Below are positions 44,690 to 58,462 of a DNA stretch of 64,000 bases, piece after piece. How positions within the stretch are numbered: position 1 is the stretch's first letter; every line of letters starts with the position of its first letter. Both the position numbers and the translations under genes were made by a program. Below the pieces are notes generated by a model. The model was not told the DNA's origin. It made no database searches and was given only the letters and a program-made list of their open reading frames with translations. Origin of the DNA: Trichoplusia ni (Eukaryota; Arthropoda; Insecta; Lepidoptera; Noctuidae). Location of the stretch: positions 7,810,336-7,874,335 of the forward strand of contig NC_039486.1 in assembly GCF_003590095.1 (NCBI RefSeq), in the 5' to 3' direction.

Positions 44690-47681
44690 TGTTACTGAAA
44701 TCTTTTTGAAAAGTTTATCAGTGTTGGCGTGGGCATCGTGGGCCCAAGACACCGATACGTTAATGTGGACCGTCTCTCTTTAATAGAGACAAAGACTTCT
44801 TTGTTACAAGCCCTGATATTGATTGAATTTTCATCTTAATTTCTTTTCGGAATGATTTGCTAATTGACTTTTAACACTATGCTTGGCCGCTAGATGTTTA
44901 TTTTTGATCCACAGATCAATCGATTTTTATGACCTTTGTATATTATTTTGCTATAGCGAAACTCAATCGTCATGACCCCGAAAAGCCTTTTAAATTCTTG
45001 AGATTAATTATTTTTACAGCAATCGTATTTATTTAAAAAACTCTTTGTTTCTCTCCTCTTCTAAACAAATATAATTACCCAGTTCTAATTAGTTACCGCA
45101 TTTGCTTAAGCATTCTACTTACTTTCCGTTTTTATCTTTCAGGTACGATACCCTAAAAAGCATTGAAAGCACCCTTTCATTGTTGCTATCACTTGAGCAA
45201 TTACTTTTGTTCTACCGAGTCATCTCATTAGTAGAATAATGAGTGAGCTACGAGTGACATGTATTCTTCCAGAAAATACAGGTCATTATAGTTCACAATA
45301 CTCATACGTATTCTCACAATGAATGGGTGTTGTCAACACTTCAGCGTACATGACCTCCAGTAACAAAAACTCTATAAACAGAGTTCATTAATGAATATTG
45401 GAACCACTGGAACGATGGTATGAATGGACATTATTGTGGGACATTCACCCCACCCAATTAATGCTCGACTTATAAGCATTTCTAAGGTAATTACACATAT
45501 TATTGTGGCAAAAGGTTGTTATTGAAAGTCCTAAGAAAATTTGAAAACCCAAATAGGGCTATGTAAATGAAGATGTTATGTAACCCTTAGAGAACAGAGT
45601 TATGTAAGCAATCTTATATTTGATGTAAATCACAGTTCTAGGACATCATTTTGTTAATTATTTTGATAGGCTAGATTTTATAAATTTAGAATTTGGGTAT
45701 TTGAAATCAAATGATAACATAGGAAACCAAAAATGTTGCCTTTGATTTGCCGTTAATCAACCTTTAATTCGGGGTTAGATTCGTTGATTTATCTTCTACA
45801 AATACTGAATTTCTTTTGTGGAGTTTCTTTAAACTATTAATTAAAGGTTTATAAAGCGTTCAAAAAGAAAAAAAGTTGTACGTTCTAAGTTGTGATTTTT
45901 GAAGCTCTTTTGAGATTTTTAAGCAATCTATTTTTAATTAGAGTTCGATAAGACATGACATGTGTAAGATTATTTTTACTGCATAAATAAAAAAACGGAG
46001 GTTGGTGTACGTTGTAATATGTAAATAATTATTACTCTAGAAGATTGTTACTGTGTGAAACTTTTGATTAATAACTATCGAATGGACGCCATAGTGGCCG
46101 GTTAATGGCTTCGGGATCACAATATCAGATTTCACAAACGTTTTTAGCAAAGTTTTATGAAATCGATTTACTGAAATCAATAACATAAAATGCTTTCGGG
46201 TTTTTTCAATGTAGTCGATTTTCAACTTATTAAAAAAAAATATATATATCTACTTACGTAAAGATCAGTAGATTCTGCCGAAAAAGGAAAATACGAGATA
46301 TTTTCCCTTCATACACCCACACACCTAGCTCAAGTCAAAATATTAGCTATTCCAAATTGAATTAAAAATTGTGTTATCAAATCCGAGAATTAGTCGCTTG
46401 CCTTGCCTTTAGCTGCAGTTAACATGCAATTTAACATTCCATGCGGTTATTAATTAGAATAATTAGCTACGAGCACCTCTTAATAATACTGTTAAAATAT
46501 AAAAATGCTGGTATCACCTATATACAGGATGAAAGGGACATTGGCATGCCAACTTTCAACTATTGAAATGTAAGTATTCGAAGTAAAGTTACAGATGTTA
46601 CACATTGGCTCTTGTATTGCGAGCAATGAGAAATTTAATTAGATTGTTCGGGTCATCGACCGCTCGTAGTTGCTTGCAATGTGATTTGATGCACAATTAA
46701 GTTTTCGGGCTTAACATTATGAATAGATATTTCATGAAAATCTTTTTGTAAATCGGTCGGGAAGAATTAACATGCCTTTACATAAAAATGAGGAAGAAAA
46801 TGCGAAAAATGTAGTCGGGAAGTCCGCAATCACGTCCTTGAAACACGGTTAAGCGAGGATGATCCCATACACCGGATATACCACGTAGTATATACTAAGT
46901 ATTCCTGCCGTATATTCTTAAGTTTATCCTGAATGTATGTGTTTCATTAGATCAGGTTTTGTGATTTGTCTCTAATTTTAAGTCAAATTTTAATGGAGTG
47001 GAGGTAATTATTTTTTTATTAAATAGGTACAAGAAATCAATGTAGATATTATGTTTACAAAATTGTAACGAAAATTGTAACTTGTCAAGGAAACCCGGAA
47101 AAGTGAAACACTTATATACGTTACAAATTGTATAATTTGTATCTAATTAAATGTAGAAATTTGTAGAGCAGGTAGTGATATTGTGTGAAGTTTTCTACAT
47201 CACAGTAAAATTTGGAATTCAGTAGCGTAGAAATACAAAACAAATTTTTTAAAAGTATGTGTCATTTACTTCACTTCACTCTTTCTAAAAACGAACGAAC
47301 ATAATTAATATGACATAATTAAGAAGACTTGAATGATCAAGTACTCAAATGCCTAAAAACGTCGTTTCGTGTGCCATAGCGTGTTGCTTACTGGCAACTT
47401 GACTAACAATAGCACTCATTAATTGCAACAAGGCAGAAAAAATGGCTGAAGTTGACATTCACTCGTTGATATAATAATTGTCCTTTTGTAAGAATACAAT
47501 GTCGCAAGCCCTGTGGTATAATGCGGTTTACTGTCGTAATTAGCAAAATTGTTCACACGTGACTTGTAGGTAATGCTTGTAATTATTAGGATTACCTTGC
47601 CTATGTATGTTACTATACCGAACCAGCTTGTAGGTAGCAGCTCAACACATAATACCTTTTTAGTAACTTTCGTAAAGATGA
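44690..47681. other. no gene supported
   Basis: AT-rich intergenic DNA with short random frames. No repeat with a second copy was identified. Confidence 0.45.
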
Positions 47682-47795
47682 GTTTGACTCGCGACTCGAC
47701 TAGCTCATGATTAAGGGCTGCGGTTTGGTCTGAAACTAGCCGGGCGATCTCGTTATATAAGCATCAGTAAATCAAAGTTAATAAATCATTTAAAT
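47682..47795 (+). repeat. dispersed repeat G, copy 3
   Basis: 'GACTCGCGACTCGACTAGC', then 'TCATGATTAAGGGCTGCGG' and 'GTCTGAAACTAGCCGGGCGA'. More diverged than the other two copies. Confidence 0.6.
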
Positions 47796-49654
47796 ATAAA
47801 GTTCCAAAGGTATATGTTACATTTTTGGCTCCTTCCATGTCGAAAGAAGAAGCATTAATCACCACGCTTGGTCGATTGCAGGTTGGCGATTTCAGCTCCC
47901 AGAAAATAACAGCTAACCTTTTCTCAGTTATTCACGGTATATAATTTAATACAAACAATAAAATAAATGAATTAAAAAAGCATTTCAGTAAATAAGACTA
48001 ATTTCTCATTATTATCTCCAGTTTGTTTAGAAGAATTGATTTCCTACATATGAATTACGATGTTAGTATACAATAATGTAACAATAATACCATCGATGTG
48101 GCCATTAACACCGAGAATTATACATTGAGCTAAGTTACCTTTTGTCATTGATGTCAATTAGTCTTAGGATTGTCCTCCACATTGTACATTATTCCTCTTT
48201 TGTACACTCACTGTAGAAAACAAAAGGGTAAATGTTGTATTCAAAGTGTAGCCTACAATTTTAGGACTATAATAGTTCAAAGTTTTTAAGTTTTTATTTG
48301 TACAGAATATGCTCGAAATCAAAATCGATTTCAAAAATCTGTCACCAGTATACAGCAATATAGGCTATATATAATCGCGCTATGATCGATACGAGCAGAA
48401 CAGCAATGAAAAATGTTACAAAAATGGGGAGATATCATCAAAAATATATATATTCGGCATCAATATAATAATTGTTGAGGTGCAATTCTAAGGTAAGTCC
48501 TAAAATGAAAATCTACACCATAAATCCTAATTCCTAAAACAATGCAACGTATTAAAACAAAATCTGCTTTATATCTTCTTAACCACGTGGTTGATGTCGC
48601 GGGCAGCTGCTAAACCAGCTCTAGCCATAGCTTTGAACATTCCGATCATTAATTCTGACTTAGTTGGGTTGTAACTTGCACGTGAACAAAGTCTGTTTTA
48701 ATCTCATTCATGTAGGTTTTTTTTGTTTTTAAATTTATTTTAATAAGATAAAATAAAAAGTGTTTTTGAAATCAATGTATCTATCTAACTTTGAACAAAG
48801 GGTGGCGCTATTATTGGGCGCCTGGCAGGTATAAAAGAAAAATAATATTATTTTTAATTACGCTAAGCAATGATTTATATTTTTTTTTCCAATTTATTAT
48901 TTTGTTCTTCTATTTCCAAAACCCACACTCGCACCTCATTGACTACAATACTCGCGTGGAAAATTCGTAAAGCAATAAAAGTAATTTTAATTATCAAACC
49001 TTAACAAATCTTCAAATTGTCGACGTGGTTCGAGTTATACAGCGTGATTATAAATTCCACTGAACGAGAGTTCCTGATTTCAAATCACAGATTCACACTC
49101 GTTTCAATTACTGATCGCTTTTTGTCGTGTTTTCTTTTTATATTTAGAAAATAAATTTGTTCGTGAAAAGTATCAACAGAAGTACAGTAATATAACAAGT
49201 TTTTCCATTACTATATATGGTGTTACTGGATGCACACATGAGATGACGCTGATGGACGCATAACGTTGCTAAGGTCTTTATGATCACTCATACAATTAGT
49301 CGAACCTATAGACCTACGGATAATAAAGGAAATTGTTTTCCCACGCGCTGGCACTCCTTGAAATAATGTTATTATGTCTGACTGACAAACAAACTGACTG
49401 TTATCAAAAAAGAGTGATGAAAACGTTGATGAAAGTTAGTGCTGGAACGCAGTCAGTGCTCTTGCTTTGATATTTATCATATTTCGTTTCGTTACAATAT
49501 GGCAGCAAGTAGGCTTCACTTCAAATTCGATATATGAGTCGGAGCGATCATACGAAACAGTTGCTAAATAAAAGGAAAAAGTATTTTCATATCTCGTACA
49601 TATGTCTAACAGTTTAGATGTACGAAAACCCTTTTTCTGCGAAAACAGGGTATT
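47796..49654. other. no gene; minor TE scraps
   Basis: AT-rich. At 48575-48615, TTAACCACGTGGTTGATGTC followed by GCGGGCAGCTGCTAA is a scrap of the RTE-type 3' region seen at 36596. Nothing else is supported. Confidence 0.45.
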
Positions 49655-49750
49655 TAACTCAATCTAATAATATAAATCATTTTAGTCCGTCAGATAGATT
49701 TCCGAAAAATATTGAATATGTATTTTTCATTTTATTAAAATAATGAAGAT
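49655..49750 (+). repeat. dispersed repeat I, copy 3
   Basis: 'TCTAATAATATAAATCATTT', 'CCGTCAGATAGATTTCCGAA' and an AAATATTG...TTTTATTAAAATAATGA end, matching 38093. Confidence 0.5.
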
Positions 49751-50499
49751 AAAAAGCACCTTAGCAGTCTGGCAAAAATCATCACTTACTAGAAAAAGCG
49801 TACCGAGATTTTAAATAACTGTTACCCCTTCAGTTTACCAAATAAAATAAAATATAAGTATCAGAGTAGCCGAGGAACTAAACTTTGACGAAATACAACT
49901 TTGGTAAATACAAAAATACTGCGCAAAAAGTTCAATATTTGCTAACACACATCTTCGCTTGAAGTAACCTAATGCGTAGTGTAGTCATTTGTAACTCACT
50001 AAGAAAAGTCTTAGAAACAGTAAATTTCTCAATTTTGTTTCTTTTCAAATACATAATACCTACTTAGTTACAATTAAATAGCCTTAAACGAAATAATGGA
50101 AACTGAATTTATACGTAAAGTATCTACGAAAGAACTTTCCCCGCATCTCATGTTAATCAAAACTATTTCGTGTCAAAGTAGTTATAGTAATAATAATAGT
50201 AGTAATAGCAATGTCGTTCGTGAAATCGTCAGAGGTTTCATGACGGAAGTTGTTTCCTATTTGTGTTAATTTCCGTGCCAATACTGGCTTGATGGAAAAT
50301 CCCAATCGGGATGCTTAATAAAGAATTAATTGAGTTAATGCGATTATGATCCTCCTTTATATTATATAAAAAAATAATTGGTACTCGAAAACTCGAGAAC
50401 GGCATGAACTATGGAAAAAAGGGAAAAATAAAAATGGAAAATTAGACTGGGAAAATTTGATTTGATTATTAAAATCGTCATTAGTTGTTGAGCTGCATC

Positions 50500-50700
50500 T
50501 TTAAAAATACGATTTTACGAAATGAGGGTATCAGGAGATCCGGCAGCAATAGAGCAGGCACGGCTCCAGCAGTAGAGAGGGAAGAAGGTATAAGTAGTCA
50601 TGAGGGTTGTACCAGGAGAGCAGTAGTACTTGAGGTGGTATTGGGATTTTATTCATCGACTGTCAGGTGGAACGAAGTTGGATGGGCCAGATAGTCCATA
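50500..50700 (+). repeat. possible decayed retroelement ORF
   Basis: A GC-richer patch whose plus frames carry several stops but read as rearranged protein-like text near 'GACTGTCAGGTGGAACGAAG'. It resembles a broken transposon ORF more than an exon. No acceptor or donor frames it. Identity unknown. Confidence 0.3.
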
Positions 50701-51105
50701 ATCCATAATAGTGTAAAAACTGACAACGATATAAGAAACATTTACTTCATATTCAAATAGAATGTTATTTGAATAACGCGAATTAAAGACAACAGTCGAA
50801 GAGTTCTCAACATTGATTTGCTGTATTTAAATAGACTCAGTTTATTGCGAAATAAAAAATTCGCAAACATTTTTCCCCATTGAAAAGCTACCACGAAGGT
50901 TATCGACAGCATGGCTATAAACGAGGCCTCGTCTTTTCTGTCTGTCAATGTTATTTTGAGATGATTGATTTATACATTCTCTAAAAAGATATCTTGTGAC
51001 AAGATCACGTAATACGAAAATATGACGAAGCTTACATAAATTACGCTCTTGTACACGCGCTTTAACTACCTACTCTTTTGTAACTGTATACTACGCTCTT
51101 TTAAG

Positions 51106-51260
51106 GATTCCGTAACCGTAAGGTAATACGGGACCCTATTAGTAACAGACCATTGTCCGTCAGTTACCAGGCTGTATCTTATCAACGGTGATCTAAAAGT
51201 TGAATTTTGTCACAGTCGATTTACTTTTGTAAGCACATAAAAACAGAATAATAACATTTT
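51106..51260 (+). repeat. dispersed repeat F, copy 3
   Basis: 'GTAATACGGGACCCTATTAG', 'CCGTCAGTTACCAGGCTGTA' and 'TCTTATCAACGGTGATC', matching copies at 20497 and 34654. It extends further 5' than they do. Confidence 0.6.
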
Positions 51261-51825
51261 ATTAAAACTTCCTTTTAAATATGTATTTACTAGACGCGTT
51301 TTTTCACCAAAGTTTTGTAATACAATTTAAAGCAATTAAACTTCTCTCGTCTTTGTAGTTTTTCGTTCTTAATTTACATTAAATAGTTCGCAGCAAACAT
51401 GCTGTTGTTAGTCTTGTCACAAGCGCAATAGCCTTTCTTTATAATATTACTAGCGATCATTATTTTGGTAAGGTTTAATACCACCTCAACAAAACATCTT
51501 CGCAATTAAGACAAAAGTGACCAAAAGAAAAATGGTTACAGTGAGTCAACCTTAAAAGGTAAACATAATATGCTCTCGCGGACTTTTTTGTAGACCTTTC
51601 TATGGTGTATGCTTACCTAGTATGTTATGTATTACATGCTTGTAGGCGTGCATGTTTTGAATCTATTTCGAAGGATTAAGCTAGAGTTTGCAATGAGAGG
51701 GTAAGACAATTGACAATAGATTTGATTTTTATTCAATATTATGATATGATGCAATTCGTAGTTTTTTAGAAACATAGCTCTGTTGCGAGCGCATTCCGAG
51801 CCTTGTAACAATGGTGAGGGGCGCG

Positions 51826-52007
51826 GGCGGCGGCGTTTTTATCATTTTTCAGAGTATATTTCAGATTTCTCTTGTTTAATTTTCTTCGTACTTATTATCT
51901 TAGTTGATGATAAGAAAATAATAATCGCGCCTAGGGGTATTTTACGACGGATACATGAACTGGGTTACTTTTATAAGACGACTAAAAAATCACCGTGTAT
52001 ATTACAG
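51826..52007 (+). mobile_element. element L, uninterrupted copy
   Basis: 'GGCGGCGTTTTTATCATTTT', 'TCAGATTTCTCTTGTTTAAT', 'CGCGCCTAGGGGTATTTTAC', then 'GGATACATGAACTGGG' and 'ACGACTAAAAAATCACCG'. All of this is found in inverted order at 58021-58462, where a SINE interrupts it after GGATAC. The 101-codon frame across it is not considered a gene. Confidence 0.7.
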
Positions 52008-52727
52008 AAAAAAATGTATCTCTCAGAAGATTTATGCATAAATAACCTACATAGGAACAGATTGAAAGAGCGGGTGATTCCGTTTTAAAATATGTATAGA
52101 TTTAATACCCAAATTACGTACATTATAATATTCGACGTGCAATTAAATCCGTTAATTTAAAAGTGAATGGGTTTAAAGTGTGATGAAGTGAAAATATTCG
52201 TACATTATTGCGGATGTAATCGGCGCTCTGTTCAGCGTAATGCTTACAGCGAGTGTGTAACACTTATCCGTTAGGGTGAGTATACACTATTGCTTTTTCC
52301 CGAGTGTGCTCATGTCACAGCTCAGTTTCCAGAGCAATTATAGTATAAAGTTTGTGCAAAACCTGTGAACCAATTTTTTGTATTTTGCCTCAATTTTTTT
52401 TTAATTTTGTACCAATCTGTAAGTTGGATTGTACAATTAGGTTGTAACAAAGCAGAGAGCGTGTTCGACGCTCGTTTCGCTAAACAGACTATTGAAGAGC
52501 GGTTATGATAAAATTATCTGTGCGTATCAAACTTTCCTTAATCCTTATCGTGAATACAAAAGCGTAGCAACAGAGTAGGTTGTATAAAATCAGGTCATCA
52601 TTTAACATCAATATTTATCCACAAATATCTCTCAACAGAAACAAACAAATTACGATTGGGAAATTGATATTTTAATACAGTTTATGTAAACAATTTTACG
52701 GAAAAGATATTCCATATTTATATTTAA

Positions 52728-52981
52728 CTAGCCGTGCCCCGTGAGTATGTTGGTCCCATTTCTGGGCGGAGGTGGAGCCAACAAATCATTATCGTAACAG
52801 AAGTCAGGATTACTTAATATGGTGAATAAGTATCTAAGCTTCTGCGTAATTCTTTCCTTCATAAGAACCTCTTGATAAAAACTAATACAGCAAAAAGAGA
52901 ATTAGCGAAATCGTTCCAGCTGTCAACGCGTGATGCCGTCACCAAGGGAAAAAGTGATTCATTTTTATATATGTATACAGA
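52728..52981 (+). mobile_element. LINE-tail fragment
   Basis: Starts 'AACTAGCCGTGCCCCGTGAG' and ends 'AATCGTTCCAGCTGTCAACG', then 'GTGATTCATTTTTATATATG', typical of the RTE-like tail type. Diverged in the middle. Confidence 0.5.
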
Positions 52982-54900
52982 TAACTTCAATGATTGAAGT
53001 CTAAATGGGTGACTAAAGTTCAGTCACACCAAGACAAACAAGAAGGCATCAAAAAGATGCACAGAAACCCATCAAGTTTAAATTAATTGTACAGCTCGTT
53101 GCTGTCAGACACATTACGTACTGTATTTCACTGTAAAGACTGTATAAAATCGTGTTATTATGACACATGCCATCGCAAGCAGAAGAACGGCCGTAGATCC
53201 TATTTTTTGTTTGTGATTTTCTTTTCTAATCATTTATTTTTTATTATACTTAAACTTGACAATCATGTTATCATAGGTTTATGATTTTTTAGCTATTTTT
53301 TTTAATTCCTGTGCTTTTAAGTTCCTAATTCATTAGATAAGCGAACGTCAAATGGCAAGAAGCGATGACGTCAAGCCATGAATTTGGTGACTAATCTGTA
53401 CACTAGTCCTATACACAGTTATGTGCCTACTTAATAATAAAATGAAGAAAGAAATGCTCTCAACATAAATGGCGGTACAGTAAAACAGAACAATTCAACG
53501 TTACATAACCAAAGCTAATTTAATGTACCAAAAGCAAATTATTTCATGAATGTCTATGTATAACATACACGTTTATACCTTTTTAGTGTTCACGAAGTAC
53601 GTGGCATTAGGTCGTGATACGAGGGAATGTTGTCTTTCAGCAACATTCATTTTATGGACGATAAAATGTAATGGTTTTTAGAATGACGACTCGCAACGCC
53701 TTGGGTCAAATTTAGAGTATTTTTCGTCAGTTGCTTTCGACCAAACATTCTTCATTCAAACATATTTCAGTTCTTCTTCAATCAAAAACTAGTTTTGTTC
53801 AAAAATAGCTTTCTTCATTTCCATCGTATCTTATGTTGGCATTATTTTTATGACTCGTTCTCGTTCGTTTGTCTCTCCATTGACGCGAGTCTTTCAAAGC
53901 GATTATGTATTGGGAACTCATATTGTTATGGTTATAACTTTAGGCGCACGTGTTCGGCCAACTTAATATTAACGTTTGCCATCCATATTAAACAATAATT
54001 CTGCATCTACTTTGGTGTGTTCATAGCTGTTTGTATAATGGACGTGGTTAGTCCCTGGTGAATGCTCTATCACATTTTAGATGAAATTTCGTAATAAGAC
54101 AGTGTGTGCCGACACAATTCACATAGGAGATCCTTTACGAAGAAACGACTATCTCTTCATACAAAAAGAAAAGTTAAGGGATACAAAAAATATATGTTGT
54201 TTTTGTTATCCGACTATTTAAGCCTAAATTTTTCTTTCTCTATTTTTCAAGCTTCTTTCAGATTAAAGAATCTATCCTTACTGATCAGAAACAAAATTCT
54301 ATAAAAAGATACACAGTAGAAATCACTTGAAACAGCGCGGGGTAAAAAATACGGTGACAAGTGTAAAATATAAAATTTCAGTGATCACGACGGGGCTCCA
54401 ATACTCAGTCATTTACTTTAATAAAACAGCTGTGGAAACGAAACAGCGTACTAAATGTCTATAGCAGCATCTCCCTTCCACAATTGCAATAATAGATAGA
54501 GTCAGAGTTGTACACTCTGACGCAACGCTACGCTCCCATATTACGCGAACAATTTAAAGTTTCAAATATCGATGAACATTGTATCAAAGCAATGTCTGGC
54601 GCTTGATAATGGAATTTTGATGAATTAACGTGTTCAGTATATTTTGTTGCAATTTTTAAATGGAATGCTGCACTAAATCAATGGCTCATATTTTTTAGGT
54701 ACACGATTTTTTGCACTTTGTACCTACCTGCATTTATTTTAAGACTAACTACAATGAGGGTGTTGAGATAATTATAATGATATATGTATACATATTTACT
54801 TAGTTATCAATCTTGTATTGTCAAGATTCTCTCAGCGAGTTTAACAAACAGTATACAATTGTCATTCTTAGATTTCAACTATTATTTCAGAATTAGTTTC
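52982..54900. other. no gene supported
   Basis: AT-rich. Frames of 65-67 codons at 53087, 53795 and 54104 lack any splice or start context. Confidence 0.45.
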
Positions 54901-55020
54901 GTCATCATCATCCCAGCATTTCCCACCTATGTTAGGGTCGGCTTCCAGTGTCAACGGACGTAGCTTAGTACCAGTGTTATACAAGGAGCGACTGCTTCCG
55001 ACCTCATCAACCTGTTATTT
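54901..55020 (-). repeat. dispersed repeat M, inverted copy
   Basis: On the plus strand 'CGTCATCATCATCCCAGCAT', 'ATGTTAGGGTCGGCTTCCAG' and 'CCAGTGTTATACAAGGAGCG'. This is the reverse complement of the 3' end of the family at 26385. Confidence 0.7.
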
Positions 55021-57124
55021 ATTAGAAACCTGGACAAAACTATAAACGATACCCCTTAGTTACTGCCTGTCAGAGTTTTTGATGTTAGAATCATGTTACT
55101 ATGTATTTAAACATACGCATTACATTCATATTTAATTGCTTTGCAAGTACAAGTGCACAAGTACACAAATTGATTAATTATTTAATTTAAATCAGTCTTT
55201 GAACTGTACCTTTTGTTAATTATCCCACTGGTCAAATTAAACATTGTTTCAGTATGAGTAAAAATTTAATTAATTACAAGAACCTTTTGAAAATTATTCC
55301 TTCGTTTATTTGTTTCTCAAAATCTTTGTCTTTAAAGTTGAATTGCGTAATTTAACATTAAGTACTTTAGTTGTTTTGTTTTGCAGCGGACTTCCTATGG
55401 CTATCTTTAGGATCAAATTAGCTTCATGTTAACATTATATTGCATTTGCACGCGTTATTTTAACACATCCTTGCAACATTTTAGTGCAATTGAAAATTGT
55501 GTTAAATTTTTGTAGCACAATTCGAATCTTGCGTTGGACCGGTGAAAGTAAATAAAAGGTAGATACACTAATGAAAAAGATTTTTTGTGTAGATATAATA
55601 ATGCTATATGCTATAGCTTTGGTTGTAATTCATAGTCCGATCAAAATTAATAGTCTTGGAAGTAGCGATGTCTTGCAAATCTACTATTTACTGAATATTA
55701 TTTTCTTGACATCTTTACCCATTTCAGAATGATGTCATGATAATTACGAGACCAATATAACGTCCTGTTTACTCAATCGCGAAAAATCTCAATTTTATTC
55801 TCCATTCTGGCAAGCGTATATTCGTTATTTTATCGTTTTCCTTCTACGTTTATTGTTTACAATCAATGTACAGAGTTTTATTTTTATTTACATTTAATTA
55901 GAGAAAGTACCGAAAGTATGCGAGTAGCGCAAGACCGATCGTTGTGGAAATATTTGGGGAGGCCTTTGCAATGGATTAATTCCGGGCTGAGATCATGGTA
56001 ATGAAGTGCCTACTCATTCTCTTCTATTTGTGTAAGTATGTAGTAATAGCTACCTTTATATTTTTATTTAAAATCAAAACTGTTATTGAATTCTTAGTGT
56101 ACTGGAAAATAATTATGGAAATATACAGACTACGCGTTTCAGTATCTTATGCGGAAACCAATCTTCAAAAGTAAAGGCAAGTTAACTATTATTTTTTATA
56201 ATTTGTTTATTTAGTCATGAATGTATGCACGTCTGTTCATGTTTATTGTTTGTCTTTAACAAGCGTCTGCACTTCATTTTGCTTACTATTTTTACATTTT
56301 CGGTTCGTATGTAATCAAATCTTGCGAGTCTAATTAGGCCTAGTTTCCGATTTCCAATTAAGATGAAATTTTGCACGCGTATGTATTTCGCTTGACACTG
56401 CATTAATATGATGACCATGAAATTAATCTGACCCTGGACATGTAAGTTGTCTTCATAGGAAGACGCCTAAAATTCTTAGTGAATAAAAAAAAACTTAAAT
56501 TCTTTATTCCTAAGAATGTTATCTGAAAAGTTTGCTCTGAATAAAAATCAGCTAAATTTGAGTCAGACACGCGACTTTAACAAACTTCGTTGCCAAGCCA
56601 TGTCTAGTAAAGCAGTTTACTAACCTATTCATTTAATATTTATGAACTCGCTGCAAGAGACTTTATCGAGTTTTTAATCGTAAACTAATAAGTATGGTAG
56701 CTTCGGGAAATATTGTATGCGTAACGAGCTCCAAATTTCAAGGCTTAACTCAACTTAACTCATCACATTTTATGTTTATTAGAATATTGTGTAAGGCGAT
56801 GTGATGTAAACAAAACGTATATTTTGAAAAGACGCTGACTGACTGTTCTTAAGACCCTTGAACCGGGCAATATTATTTCAGCTGGAAGAGAATCGCCACT
56901 ACGTAACAAATAAGATGTATTGGCGGGGCCCCAGTTGCTAGTTTTTTTATGATGGTCACATATTGGCTATACAAGGACCTCTGATCGGTGTGATCGGGTT
57001 TGAACTTAGATCTAGTACTGGCCGGCCTGGCTGGAAAATATCTTAGAGTTTTTTTTCTCAGATATTTTATTTTTATCTCTTTTCATTCACGGGATAACTG
57101 CATGGGAAGTGACCCAGTCCTTTT
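55021..57124. other. no gene supported
   Basis: AT-rich intergenic DNA. No repeated element was recognised. Confidence 0.45.
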
Positions 57125-57240
57125 TAAAGGCGTGCATGCTGACACAGTTCCAACATGCAGAGGCCTTTTTGAGAACTTTAATATAAAACGTTATGGGGTG
57201 TCGCGGAATAGACATGGACACCCACGGAGATTTATTTGGG
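57125..57240 (+). repeat. dispersed repeat J, copy 2
   Basis: 'CATGCAGAGGCCTTTTTGAG' and 'AATATAAAACGTTATGGGG' match the copy at 24562. The 103-codon frame at 57000-57311 runs through it and is not a gene. Confidence 0.55.
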
Positions 57241-58020
57241 CTATTAGCATTGTTAATTGTTATCATTCCTTTTATATACTATGGAGAACTATATTATTAT
57301 TATCAGATTAAAAATTGTCGAGATAATAATTATGTCCTTATATCTAGCGTTACAACTACCTTATATTCTTATTTAATTTTAAATTAGGTATATCAGATTT
57401 GTACCGAGTATCTTGTTACCGCGCTAAATGTAACTGCCTTATGCACTTTGTGACGTAGTTGCTTCGTCACGAGATGACATTATCAGCTTATTTTAATATT
57501 AAAAATATATTACGTTAAAAGCTTCCAACAGTATAACACTCAAACTTTATACTTTATTATTTTTAGAACGTGCATTACTTTTTCAAGTAAAGGGTACGTA
57601 TGCTAAGCTAAAAAAATGACGAGTTAAACATGTTACATTTTTTTTTTTAATTGAAAGGTTTAAATTATCGAAATTAAATGAATGCCTCATATAACAACGT
57701 TCCGTCTATGTAAGGTACGACTTTGGCTGAGGTTGGAATTCCATAGAAAGAAGTTTAACATTTTTTTCAAAAATGATTGTCGGTAACCTTTCCTTAACCA
57801 CGACTTTATTTAATTTATTGTTATAGTGTTAATACAAATAGTGCCTCTATGAGCCTGGTAATAGAAGAGGGACAGACGGGGCCTTAGCAAAAATATCCGT
57901 TTCTAAAAGTTTAAATCTAAATGGCTTCTGCTATGTTTGAGGAATCACGTAAACGGTACCAGACAACCCACTGAAATTTGTGTACGTAAGAAAAAAAACA
58001 CAAAATGTTACCGGCCGAAA

Positions 58021-58462
58021 TTAGGTAAAAATCACTGTGTATACCATACAGTGATTTTTTAGTCGTGTTACAAAAGCAGCCCAGTTCATGTATAAATAAA
58101 TAAATGCGGACAACATCACATACAATTGTTCTGAACCCAAAGTAAGTTGCTCAAGCACTTGTGTTATGGAATTCAGATACAACGAAGGTACCACAAACAC
58201 CCAGACCCGAGGCAATGTAGAAATGTGAATTTTTTACATTGACCCGACCGGGGATCGAACCCGGGACCTCAGAGCTAGCGACACCTTGAAACCGGTGCGT
58301 ACGCCACTCGACCACGGAGGTCGTCAAAACGTCAACGTATCCGACGTAAAATACCCCTAGGCGCGATTTTTTTTTATCATCAACTAAAATAGTAAGTACG
58401 AAGAAAAATTTAACAAGAGAAATCTGAAATATAATCTTAAAATTGATAAAACGCCGCGACTA
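58021..58462 (-). mobile_element. element L interrupted by SINE A
   Basis: Two L segments (58327-58462 and 58021-58092) flank the SINE A copy at 58093-58326. Read on the minus strand they correspond to contiguous sequence at 51826-52007. The outer end carries a 12-bp inverted repeat (58027-58038 with 58048-58059, arm AAAAATCACTGT). Confidence 0.7.
58093..58326 (-). mobile_element. SINE family A, full-length copy
   Basis: Minus strand: A box GGTCGAGTGG and B box GGTTCGATCCC are intact, followed by the same body and ATTTATTTATTT tail as the copy at 2297. A 64-codon minus frame across the body is not a gene. Confidence 0.88.

Noticed and set aside
51783..52088. 101-codon plus-strand frame
   Set aside because: Runs through element L, a repeat with a second copy at 58 kb in which the frame is not kept.
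57000..57311. 103-codon plus-strand frame
   Set aside because: Overlaps dispersed repeat J and changes character across the repeat boundary.
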